NCBI RefSeq assembly: GCF_024622195.1
Contig: NZ_JANKBI010000007.1
Coordinates: 62,001 to 126,000 of the forward strand
From: Murimonas intestini
Lineage (GTDB): Bacteria; Bacillota; Clostridia; Lachnospirales; Lachnospiraceae
DNA length: 64,000 nt
Reading direction: 5' to 3'
Part shown: positions 9,410-16,569 of the stretch, in pieces
Layout of the letters: every line of letters begins with the position of its first letter
Numbering within the stretch: position 1 is the stretch's first letter
The notes under the pieces: generated by a model
Database searches by the model: none
What the model was told of the DNA's origin: nothing
The model's input: the letters and a program-made list of their open reading frames with translations, nothing else
Made by a program: the position numbers and the translations under genes

Positions 9410-10518
9410 TTATTCCGCCAGGTAAATTGATATCTGGCTTTTAATTCTTTCTGCCGCTTCGTCCAGACCTGTCTCTTCTTTTAGGTACGCTGTTCTGCCT
9501 GGCGCAGCACAGGGTCATCATACAGTGAGTAGACCGTCAGTTCCTTCCCCTGGACAGTGTCAGCGCTCTCCGAGTAAACATAATTCTTCAGCAGGGGCTT
9601 CCCGTTTCCATCCATATACGAGACCAGGACGGATCCATCTTCTTTTGCAGCCATCCCTGTGAAATACAATTTCGGACTCCCTATTGACGTCATACTGCCG
9701 TCAATCAATTGTTCCGCTGTGGTACCGCCAAGCCTGTAGCTGTACAGCCCCTTCCTGCTGCAGTAAAATAATCCTTTCCCATCAGGTTGGGAGGCTATCA
9801 AAGAATTTCTGGCCCCTGATATTCCAGGCTGCTGCTTATTCTCTTTGACAAGACTGATAAGGACCTCATCTGTCTGAAGGCTGCTGCCCTTCTTATCATA
9901 TAATTGGGCGCTGTTAACACTCTGCACCAGGATCTGCTCCCCAATACATGCAATCCCTGTCCTCTGTCCGTCATCCGCCGGAATAATATTTACTGACGTG
10001 TCTGCTGCCATATCTACCATCATAATGTTCTCTTCTACATCAACGGCCGCCACGTCCTTCTCTCCCGAAAACATAACAGATGTAATTACAGCCTGCCCCA
10101 CTTCAACCGGGCCGCTTTCCCTGTCACCTGTCAGGATCTCCACATTTGCATTCTGTCCGTCCATGTATGCAGCGGCGATATCGCCCGTACTGCTCACAGC
10201 GGCGCAGGATATGCCGCCAGTGATTTTCCTGGCCTTTTCCTCACTTATTTCAGAACATGCCTGCCATGACCTTCCTCCATCGGCTGAATCATATACGCCG
10301 GTATCCGCTACCATTCTCACATTCTGCCCGCCTGTACCGGCCAGATCCATAATTCTTCCTATTTCATCAGGCAGGCTGCACTCTTCTTCCACATACCTCC
10401 CTTTTGTGGTTTCTGCTTCATTCGAGTCTTTATTATTCTGTCCCTCACCCCCACTGCATCCAGTCATTATACCAACGGCTGCCGCAAGCAGCCCGGCCAG
10501 CACCCATTTTTCTTTCAT
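9410..10518 (-). pseudogene. Internally deleted paralogue of the propeller-binding lipoprotein
   Basis: The open part (10518 to 9481, 345 residues) is a lipoprotein (lipobox MTGC) resembling residues 1-385 of the next gene: both have GRY(V/L)EEE, an Asp-box (YDSADGGRSWQAC), and then E-L-(T/K)-(V/I)-Y-S-L at the point where the binding domain should begin. Here the frame ends soon after, at VLRQAEQRT. In a different frame, 9410-9484 still encodes AYLKEETGLDEAAERIKSQ followed by ISIYLAE and a stop, matching the very C-terminus of such binding proteins (KNVVQKVNLYLSE in the paralogue). So most of the binding domain was lost in one deletion that also shifted the frame. The short product may still be made as a lone propeller. 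Confidence 0.72.
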
Positions 10519-10917
10519 AGTCTTCCTCCCGCAACGGCTTCATCCTCACCCAGTTCCTGCATACATCAATCCGGCACATACTCAAGTCCGGGCACTGCTC
10601 TCTGATCATGGCTGTGAATATTTTCAAACCATTGTCATCATCTTATCACCCTTTCCTCTAAGTTTTCTCTAAAATCAAAAATTTCGGGCCAAAAAATAAA
10701 TTTCAGAGATTTATCCAAATTCACACTTCATAAGATTCCTTATTTCTATGAACTTTTCCCCTATCCTGCGGACCGGAAAATCATGTATAATAGCTGCATT
10801 AGCTGTGAATCAAAAACCCCGCCGCAGGAAATGGGGCATCAAATCTGCAGCGACGCAGGCAATGGGCATCAAATTTGCAGCGCTGCAGGCAGCGGGGGCA
10901 TCTAGGAGGAGGGTATT
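10519..10917. promoter_or_regulatory. Divergent control region with 2.6 imperfect 30-bp repeats
   Basis: This 399-bp stretch has no convincing gene. A TATAAT at 10786-10791 is a likely -10 box for the rightward response-regulator gene; no good -35 is seen. Between it and the start lie tandem units at 10824-10854, 10855-10884 and 10885-10902, sharing GCAGG, GGGCATCAAAT and TGCAGCG. They would be in the mRNA leader or serve as a binding array for the regulator. No clear promoter for the leftward operon was found. Confidence 0.5.
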
Positions 10918-11601
10918 ATGAGGGTACTGATTATTGAGGATGATGAAAAGCTCTGTGAGTCTTTAAGCTTTCAGTTAGAAAAAGAAAAGATAAATGTTGA
11001 CGTCTGCCATGACGGCGAGGATGGCCTTCACTTCATTCGTGAACAGGCCCACGATGTGATACTTTTAGACAGGATGATACCTCTGATAGACGGGCTGCGG
11101 GTCCTGGGGACTATGAGGGCGGAACATATCAACACTCCCGTGATCCTGGTAACTGCCCTGGGAGAATTAAATGACAGGATAACGGGACTGGACTGCGGGG
11201 CTGACGACTATATCGTAAAACCATTCGCATTCCAGGAGCTGATGGCAAGGATCCGCAGCATCTGCCGCCGCCCCCGCACCTGGGAGAGCAGCAGCCAGCT
11301 GACTTTCGGGGATATCCTTTATGACGCCGCCAGCAATCAGCTCTTCAGATCTGGAAACTGCATATGCACGCTGTCTAAAAGGGAAGGGACTCTCCTGGAA
11401 CTCTTTCTTCGCAATCCCGGCCAGATACTTCCCAGGAATACAATACTCACAAAGGTGTGGGGGCCTGATGCCGGAGTGGAGGATGGCAATCTTGACAATT
11501 ATATACATTTTATAAGAAGACGCTTAAAACAGGCAGGAAGCACCCTGAGCCTGAAGACTGTCCGGGGCGTTGGCTACTGCCTGGAGGAAGGGGATGTTTA
11601 A
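10918..11601 (+). CDS. OmpR-family response regulator
   Basis: A 227-residue two-domain regulator. The receiver domain (about 1-120) has the acidic pocket EDDE, phospho-acceptor Asp51 in VILLDRMIPL, and the lysine of YIVKPF. The C-terminal winged helix (about 128-225) has SKREGTLLELFLRNPG and RRRLKQAG...VRGVGYCL, typical of OmpR/PhoB DNA binding. RBS GGAGGAGGG precedes the ATG. The kinase gene starts inside its last codons. It is divergent from the transporter operon at 2-10.5 kb and is the obvious candidate to control it, though this is inference from position. Confidence 0.92.
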   Translation: MRVLIIEDDEKLCESLSFQLEKEKINVDVCHDGEDGLHFIREQAHDVILLDRMIPLIDGLRVLGTMRAEHINTPVILVTALGELNDRITGLDCGADDYIVKPFAFQELMARIRSICRRPRTWESSSQLTFGDILYDAASNQLFRSGNCICTLSKREGTLLELFLRNPGQILPRNTILTKVWGPDAGVEDGNLDNYIHFIRRRLKQAGSTLSLKTVRGVGYCLEEGDV

Positions 11602-12916
11602 AAAACTTCACAGGCAGATGACATTTTTCTGCACCCTTATCACCAGCCTGATCCTCATTTCCATGACATGTCTCTGCCTTCTGATCGCAGAGCGTAATAC
11701 GAAGGAGAGGAGCTATATATCCTTTTCAGATAATCTGACTTCTATCTTCTCATATTTTGAAGAACAGAATGTGATCTCCCATCAGTGGCTTCTGCAGATG
11801 GAAAGCACATATCATCTGAAAATGCATATCCTGGACAATGGTAATCCTCTCTTTTCCCAGCGCCTGGGCAGCAGTGACGAGTATCCCCCAGAACTTTTTG
11901 AACAGGCCAGAGACATAGCTTACAGGAAATACGGGATCGACAGCAGTGACCTGTCCTACAGAGAGCTGTCCTATAACCATGCTGAATTCAAGATGCACGG
12001 AGAAGATTCCGGTGAATACTACGCCTCCGTTGCCCTCATACCAAAGAAAAACGGAGTCCTGAATGTCACAGCCCTCTATTCTCTGGACGCCCAGGAAAAA
12101 GAGCTGCGGCACCAGCGCCTGCTGTTTGCCTCCATAGACGTATTGGCCGTTCTGCTGCTGTTCCTCTTTTCCTGGCACTTCACCAAGAGGATGATAAAAC
12201 CTATAAGAGAGAGCCGGGAAAGGCAGTCTCAGTTCATCGCCGCTGCTTCCCATGAGCTGCGCTCTCCGCTGACAGTCATCCTCTCCAGCCTCTCCGCTAT
12301 GAAGATGGCTGATAAAGAGCAGGCCGAGGCCTTTTCTGACACAATACAGGCTGAGGGACAGCGTATGTCACGCCTGATCGGGGATATGTTAAGCCTTGCC
12401 AATGCTGACAACCGCAGCTGGAGCATACATGCTTCCAACGTGGAACCTGACACCCTGCTGCTGCAGACATATGAGAAATTCGAGAGCCTGGCCAGCCAAA
12501 AAGGGCTCAGGCTGTCTGTAAATATCCCGGATGAGGACTGCCCTGCATGTTCTATGGACGGGGAGCGTATTGCCCAGGTCCTCTCCATCCTTATAGATAA
12601 TGCAATGAGCTATACTCCAAAAGGCGGGCAGATCACTCTCAGCCTGGCCCGCTCATGTTCAAAGCTCAGCTATACTGTGGCCGACAACGGACCCGGTATT
12701 CCAGATGACCAGAAGGAGGCTGTATTTGAGCGTTTCTACAGGACAGATAAGTCCCATAAAAGTAAATCTCATTTTGGACTTGGCCTATGTATTGCCCAGG
12801 AGATCGTCAAACTGCACAAGGGCAGGATACAGGTAAAGGACACGCCGGGCGGCGGCGCCACCTTCACAGTCGTACTGCCTGTTCAAAATACTTTCACAAA
12901 TTGTTCAAGCACATAA
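11594..12916 (+). CDS. Sensor histidine kinase, partner of the OmpR-type regulator
   Basis: About 440 residues from the ATG at 11594, which has GGAGGAAGG in front and overlaps the regulator stop by 8 nt; an upstream in-frame start at 11570 is less likely. Two membrane segments (about 11-31 and 178-194) bracket an extracellular sensing region of some 145 residues. A short linker then leads to the HisKA box SHELRSPLTVIL with phospho-acceptor His220, followed by the N box (IDNAMSYTPKGG), G1 box (DNGPGIPDD) and G2 box (FGLGLCIAQEI). The extracellular domain is not one I recognise. Overlap ensures matched production of the pair. Confidence 0.92.
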   Translation: MFKKLHRQMTFFCTLITSLILISMTCLCLLIAERNTKERSYISFSDNLTSIFSYFEEQNVISHQWLLQMESTYHLKMHILDNGNPLFSQRLGSSDEYPPELFEQARDIAYRKYGIDSSDLSYRELSYNHAEFKMHGEDSGEYYASVALIPKKNGVLNVTALYSLDAQEKELRHQRLLFASIDVLAVLLLFLFSWHFTKRMIKPIRESRERQSQFIAAASHELRSPLTVILSSLSAMKMADKEQAEAFSDTIQAEGQRMSRLIGDMLSLANADNRSWSIHASNVEPDTLLLQTYEKFESLASQKGLRLSVNIPDEDCPACSMDGERIAQVLSILIDNAMSYTPKGGQITLSLARSCSKLSYTVADNGPGIPDDQKEAVFERFYRTDKSHKSKSHFGLGLCIAQEIVKLHKGRIQVKDTPGGGATFTVVLPVQNTFTNCSST

Positions 12917-12923
12917 CACACTC

Positions 12924-12968
12924 TTGTCACAATTCTGCTTTATAGTATATATTGTACGAAAGGTACAA
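12924..12968 (+). promoter_or_regulatory. Promoter with TGTAC-N5-GTACA inverted repeat (small RNA A)
   Basis: TTGTCA (12924-12929) and TATATT (12948-12953) are spaced by 18 bp. Immediately after is the perfect inverted repeat TTGTAC-GAAAG-GTACAA (12952-12968), spanning the expected transcription start. The same TGTAC-N5-GTACA pattern occurs at 15796-15810 before small RNA B, so it is likely an operator, or else a 5' hairpin of the RNA. Confidence 0.5.
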
Positions 12969-13055
12969 AGCAAGCAACACTGATAATATACTTTTTCATA
13001 ATCCGCCAGCATCCTGCGAGGGTGCTGGCTCTCCCTCCGTTTAGGGGGTTTTTTT
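12958..13055 (+). ncRNA. Candidate small RNA A (two hairpins, own terminator)
   Basis: Roughly 95 nt without a usable start codon. It shares TTTTCATAATCCGCCAGCA with unit B. Hairpin 1 is CCAGCATCC (13006-13014) with GGGTGCTGG (13020-13028). The terminator is CTCCCT (13031-13036) with AGGGGG (13043-13048) and seven T. The stems of A and B differ in sequence but both pair. The T-run ends on the stop codon of the opposing LysR gene. It could instead be only an elaborate terminator of the kinase gene. Confidence 0.5.
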
Positions 13056-13914
13056 ATACCATATCCAGAAAATCCGCCACATGTTTTTCCTTCGCCCTTT
13101 TTTCCAGGGCCATCACATAGCTTTTGATCTCAGGAGCTTCGAAATCCAGAAGCGGTATCTCTAAAAGCTTTCCCCCGTCCAGATATTCTTTTACAAAGCT
13201 TCGCGGCAGAAAGGTGTAGCCGATGCCGTCCAGCAGATACGGGAGCAGCTTTGTGCTCTTGTCTATCTCAAAGGGAAACGGATAGTTCTTCGGAAAAATC
13301 TCCCTGATAGATACGGCGCCCTCCTGGATCACAAAATCACAGTACAGATAATAGATGCCGCAGAGCTCTTCCCTTCTGATCCCCTTCTCAAACTCCCTGT
13401 TAGCCGCGCCGGTCACCAGCACCAGCTCATCCGTTTTAAAGAGCCTGCTGACGCACCCCTTTTTCTTTGATCCGAGAAAAGTAAAAATCACATCCAGAGT
13501 CCCGTCCTGCAGCATCCTGTAGAGCACATTTGAATGGTCCACGATCACTTTGACTGCTATCTGGGAATGGCTCTTCAGATATTCTGAAAGAACAGGCAGC
13601 ATATGGCAGTCATAGACAGTATTCACTGACCCGATACGCAGGCTGCACGAATAATCCGGAAAATGCTGCAGCCCTGATACGGCGGAATTCTCCAGTTCCA
13701 CTATACGCCGGGCATAAGACAGGAAATATTTCCCCTCCTCAGTCAGCTCCACCCCTCTTTTCTTTCTCACAAAAAGGACTTTTCCTATCTCCTTCTCCAG
13801 TTCCATGATCCTGTTAGTCACAGTAGACTGTGCCACAAAGCACTGGTCCGCAGTCTGCGTAAAATTTTTCAGCTCTGCCAGTACCAGAAATGTTTTCAGA
13901 TTCTCAGTATCCAT
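13054..13914 (-). CDS. LysR-family transcriptional regulator
   Basis: A 286-residue regulator. The N-terminal winged helix-turn-helix is clear (LKTFLVLAELKNFTQTADQC, then FVAQSTVTNRIMELEKEIGK), followed by the LysR effector-binding domain from about residue 90. RBS AGGAGA lies 6 nt before the ATG. It is divergent from lysA, and its C-terminal stop overlaps the terminator of small RNA A. By the usual LysR layout it may control lysA, with a co-inducer such as diaminopimelate, but the effector cannot be read from sequence. Confidence 0.88.
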   Translation of the reverse strand: MDTENLKTFLVLAELKNFTQTADQCFVAQSTVTNRIMELEKEIGKVLFVRKKRGVELTEEGKYFLSYARRIVELENSAVSGLQHFPDYSCSLRIGSVNTVYDCHMLPVLSEYLKSHSQIAVKVIVDHSNVLYRMLQDGTLDVIFTFLGSKKKGCVSRLFKTDELVLVTGAANREFEKGIRREELCGIYYLYCDFVIQEGAVSIREIFPKNYPFPFEIDKSTKLLPYLLDGIGYTFLPRSFVKEYLDGGKLLEIPLLDFEAPEIKSYVMALEKRAKEKHVADFLDMV

Positions 13915-13995
13915 CTGTATTCTCCTTTTATCTCAGCCCCGCATCATTATTATATGACAATTTAAATTTTCGATTATATCAATCATTAATATTCA

Positions 13996-14025
13996 TTATA
14001 CAAATTATAAATTCGGTTCTATAAT
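13996..14025 (+). promoter_or_regulatory. Probable lysA promoter with palindromic LysR-box candidate
   Basis: TATAAT at 14020-14025 with TTATAC at 13996-14001 (18-bp spacing) gives a plausible promoter toward lysA. The -35 side lies in the palindrome TTATA-CAAAT-TATAA (13996-14010), which fits the dyad style of LysR binding sites. The insertion element at 14058 lies downstream, so it would be transcribed in the lysA leader. Confidence 0.45.
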
Positions 14026-14049
14026 AAGTCAAGACAGACTGCCGCAGTC

Positions 14050-14228
14050 AAATTTTCGTAACAGTTCAGCCTTCCACTGTTCCGCGAGGTGTTTTCGTGC
14101 AAAATGCACGAAAATCCCAAGAGCTGCAGCGCCAAAATGCTGTTTACAGCATTTTGTGTGCATCGCGGAGCGTTGTTATAGGTCAGACGGCTGCCGAATG
14201 GCAGATGGCTGAACTGTAACAAATTTTC
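14050..14228. mobile_element. Palindromic insertion element, copy 1, 8-bp target duplication
   Basis: A 163-bp element (14058-14220) without a gene, flanked by the perfect 8-bp direct repeat AAATTTTC (14050-14057 and 14221-14228). Its ends are inverted: GTAACAGTTCAGCC on the left and GGCTGAACTGTAAC on the right. Inside are CCGCGA paired with TCGCGG, and two hairpin arms, TTTTCGTGC/GCACGAAAA and AAAATGCTG/CAGCATTTT. It shares this core with copy 3 at 18797. Such gene-less elements need a transposase in trans; none is in the window. Confidence 0.85.
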
Positions 14229-14272
14229 TGCCGGCGGAAAGTCCGGGATATGAATACCAAGGAGGCATTTTC

Positions 14273-15577
14273 ATGCAGAAAATATATACAAAGGTAACTG
14301 ATGAAATGAATTTTTATGAGGGAAACGATCCGACAGCCCTTGCAAAGGAGTACGGCACCCCTCTTTATGTCTATAATGAAAGGATTTTGCGCACCAGATG
14401 CCGGGAACTGAAGAATCTGGTGACTTACCCAAATTTCGTGGCTGATTTTTCAGCCAAGGCAAACAGCAATCTGGCTTTCCTGCAGATCGTAAGATCTGAA
14501 GGACTGGAAGTGGATGCCATGTCACCCGGTGAGATCTATATTGAAAAAGCTGCCGGCTTTAAATCTGATGAGATTTTCTATATCTGTAATAATGTATCAG
14601 AGGAGGAGATGCAGTACGCTGTCTCAGAAGGAGTACTTGTAAGTGTCGATTCCATAAGCCAGCTGGAACAGTACGGACGCCTGGCCCCAAATACCAGGGT
14701 AGCTGTCCGTTTTAACCCCGGAGTCGGAGCAGGCCATCATGACAAGGTAGTCACAGCGGGGAAAAAGACGAAGTTCGGCGTGGATCCGTCCTGTATTCCT
14801 CTTGTAAAAGAAATACTGAAAAAATATAACCTGACACTGGCAGGAATCAACCAGCATATCGGCTCCCTCTTTATGACAGGTGAGGCATTCCTCTCCAGCA
14901 TCCACTCCCTGTTTGACATCGCTAGGCAGTTCCCTGATCTGGAGTTCATCGACCTGGGCGGCGGATTCGGCATCCCTTACCACAAAGAGACAGATGAAGC
15001 CCGTCTTGACCTGAAATCCCTGGGAACAGAGCTTGACAAGGAGCTCTATGCTTTTGCAGAAGAATATGGACGTCAGGTCAAGTTCCGCATAGAGCCGGGC
15101 CGCTATATCAGCGCCGAGTGCTGTGTACTTCTGGGCCAGGTCCATTCTGTCAAAGAAAACAGCGGGATCACTTATGCAGGATGTGACGTAGGCTTCAATG
15201 TCCTGGCAAGGCCTGTAATGTATGATTCTTACCACGGAATAGAGATCTACCGCAGTAACGATGCTGCTGCACAGAACGGGGCTGACAAGACTCACAGCAC
15301 AGGGGACGGACATGATAACAACCTGCAGCCTGTGACAGTCGTGGGAAATATCTGCGAGAGTGGTGACATCCTGGCAAAAGACAGGATGCTGCCCCCCGTC
15401 ATGGAAAAGGATATCCTGGGGATCCTTGATGCAGGCGCATACGGATTTACAATGAGCTCCAATTACAACAACCGCCTCCGCCCGGCAGAGGTACTCATCA
15501 GAGAAAGTGGTGAGGCAGTGCTCATAAGGGAGCGTGATACCTTAGAGGATTTGAAGAGGCATATGATTTCTATATAA
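14273..15577 (+). CDS. lysA: Diaminopimelate decarboxylase
   Basis: A 434-residue PLP enzyme making L-lysine from meso-diaminopimelate, the last step of lysine synthesis, in the cytoplasm. Fold type III signatures are visible: the PLP lysine (about Lys62) in DFSAKANSN, HIGSLF, the phosphate-binding loop DLGGGFGIPY, EPGRYI, and the second-site cysteine in GNICESGDIL, with a tyrosine-containing C-terminal GAYGFTMSSNYNNR. RBS AAGGAGG lies 8 nt before the ATG. It is divergent from a LysR gene and ends with its own strong terminator. No lysine riboswitch is visible in the leader. The related carboxynorspermidine decarboxylase is less likely because of the full DapDC-type motifs. Confidence 0.9.
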   Translation: MQKIYTKVTDEMNFYEGNDPTALAKEYGTPLYVYNERILRTRCRELKNLVTYPNFVADFSAKANSNLAFLQIVRSEGLEVDAMSPGEIYIEKAAGFKSDEIFYICNNVSEEEMQYAVSEGVLVSVDSISQLEQYGRLAPNTRVAVRFNPGVGAGHHDKVVTAGKKTKFGVDPSCIPLVKEILKKYNLTLAGINQHIGSLFMTGEAFLSSIHSLFDIARQFPDLEFIDLGGGFGIPYHKETDEARLDLKSLGTELDKELYAFAEEYGRQVKFRIEPGRYISAECCVLLGQVHSVKENSGITYAGCDVGFNVLARPVMYDSYHGIEIYRSNDAAAQNGADKTHSTGDGHDNNLQPVTVVGNICESGDILAKDRMLPPVMEKDILGILDAGAYGFTMSSNYNNRLRPAEVLIRESGEAVLIRERDTLEDLKRHMISI

Positions 15578-15581
15578 ATAT

Positions 15582-15632
15582 AAAAAACACCATACCAAGG
15601 GATACCTCACATTTCCCGGTATGGTGTTTTTT
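15582..15632 (+). terminator. Strong intrinsic terminator of lysA
   Basis: AAAAAACACCATACC (15582-15596) pairs perfectly with GGTATGGTGTTTTTT (15618-15632). The 15-bp stem starts 5 nt after the lysA stop and ends in a T-run. The A-run on the other side would also allow leftward function. Confidence 0.9.
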
Positions 15633-15795
15633 GTAGCAGTAATATGAACCTCCTGAAAGACCGGAGGCTGGACGCAGAAGACCTGATCAGCCCGAGGTAA
15701 GAGAGGTGCTTTAAGAATGCCCCCGGTGCTCCCGATTTCACAATCTCTTCAAGAGTCCATCACATTTTTTTCACATTTTAAAGTTATATTATAAG

Positions 15796-15889
15796 TGTAC
15801 CAAGGGTACAGCAAACATTAATAAATTTCTTTTCATAATCCGCCAGCACCGAAAGGTGCTGGCTCTCCCTCATTTATGAGGGCTTTTTT
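15796..15889 (+). ncRNA. Candidate small RNA B with shared inverted repeat
   Basis: Second copy of the unit at 12958. TGTACC-AAG-GGTACA (15796-15810) corresponds to the inverted repeat of copy A; an AT-rich promoter (TATAAG at 15790-15795) precedes it but the -35 is poor. Then come TTTTCATAATCCGCCAGCA, hairpin CCAGCACC-GAAA-GGTGCTGG (15843-15862, a GNRA loop) and terminator CCCTCA-TTTA-TGAGGG (15867-15882) with six T. It lies between the lysA terminator and the GNAT gene, whose stop codon it overlaps, so it cannot be merely the lysA terminator. The stretch 15633-15765 before it holds no recognisable gene. Confidence 0.55.
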
Positions 15890-16418
15890 ATTCTAAAATA
15901 AATTCAAGCTGGCAGTCAAATGGCTCCATCTCCACATGTTCCCTGCTGTATTCCTCAGCTTCCACACAGCCCATAGCCTTATAAAAGGCCTGGGTCTCCA
16001 CCGCCGAATGTCCTGATATATACAGGCTCCGTGCGCCGTGTTCCTTCGCCCAGGCAGCTGCCAGACGAAACAGCTCCTTCCCGGCGCCCCTTCCTCTCAT
16101 ATCCTCTGACACATGGAGGCTGGGCAGATCCAGATACTGCCCCCTGGAACCCATAGGAGTACATTCCACAGCTGCAAAACCTTTGAGTTCTCGATCCAAA
16201 AAGGCTCCAAACATTATGCCGCCCGCTTCCACCGTCTCTCTCAGGCACTTCACCAATACAAGATAATCTTCCTCACTCCATTCATCAATGAACGGGCAAT
16301 TTCTGATCACCCACTCTCCCTTCTCTTTCCTCCAGCAATCCGTTACGGCCTGCCGGCGTCTAAAATTTCTGAAAAGTTCTCTGTCTATCTCATTTATTTC
16401 TACTTTTCTGTAGTCCAC
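15888..16418 (-). CDS. GNAT-family N-acetyltransferase
   Basis: About 176 residues from a GTG at 16418, chosen because GGAGGAG lies 5 nt upstream; an in-frame ATG at 16451 lies before that box. The acetyl-CoA site is visible as LHVSEDMRGRGAGKELFRLA (R/Q-x-x-G-x-G/A), followed by the helix AAAWAKEHGA and the C-terminal YKAMGCVEAEEYSREHVEME. The substrate is unknown; small amines, amino acids or a resistance target are all possible. It is transcribed toward small RNA B. Confidence 0.82.
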   Translation of the reverse strand: MDYRKVEINEIDRELFRNFRRRQAVTDCWRKEKGEWVIRNCPFIDEWSEEDYLVLVKCLRETVEAGGIMFGAFLDRELKGFAAVECTPMGSRGQYLDLPSLHVSEDMRGRGAGKELFRLAAAWAKEHGARSLYISGHSAVETQAFYKAMGCVEAEEYSREHVEMEPFDCQLEFILE

Positions 16419-16469
16419 GCTTACTCCTCCTGCTGTTTTTGACTGGGACAACTATCTCCATATACAAGA

Positions 16470-16514
16470 ATACCCCGGATAATCTGTTTCTTCAAGCAGA
16501 TTATCCGGGGTATT
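16470..16514. terminator. Bidirectional terminator hairpin between MATE and GNAT genes
   Basis: An 18-bp perfect stem, AATACCCCGGATAATCTG (16470-16487) with CAGATTATCCGGGGTATT (16497-16514). It lies after the MATE stop codon on the minus strand. The following T-rich tract is better on the plus side, so its main direction is uncertain. Confidence 0.75.
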
Positions 16515-16526
16515 TCTTTTATTTTG

Positions 16527-16569
16527 TATGATCTGTTACTGGTCACGGAGTGAGCATTAACTATGATCT
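16527..16569. mobile_element. Minimal 27-bp palindromic insertion, perfect 8-bp duplication
   Basis: A 27-bp hairpin-like sequence (16535-16561, GTTACTGGTCAC... ending GCATTAAC) is flanked by identical TATGATCT at 16527-16534 and 16562-16569. It corresponds to the right-terminal 27 bp (18913-18939) of the full element, which itself begins GTTAC and ends GTAAC. It supplies the stop codon of the MATE gene. Confidence 0.82.

Noticed and set aside
14026..14272. Possible lysine riboswitch in the lysA leader
   Set aside because: The leader is occupied by the insertion element; none of the conserved lysine riboswitch core could be recognised.
15643..15699. 18-codon plus-strand frame between the lysA terminator and small RNA B
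   Set aside because: No ribosome site and no recognisable product.
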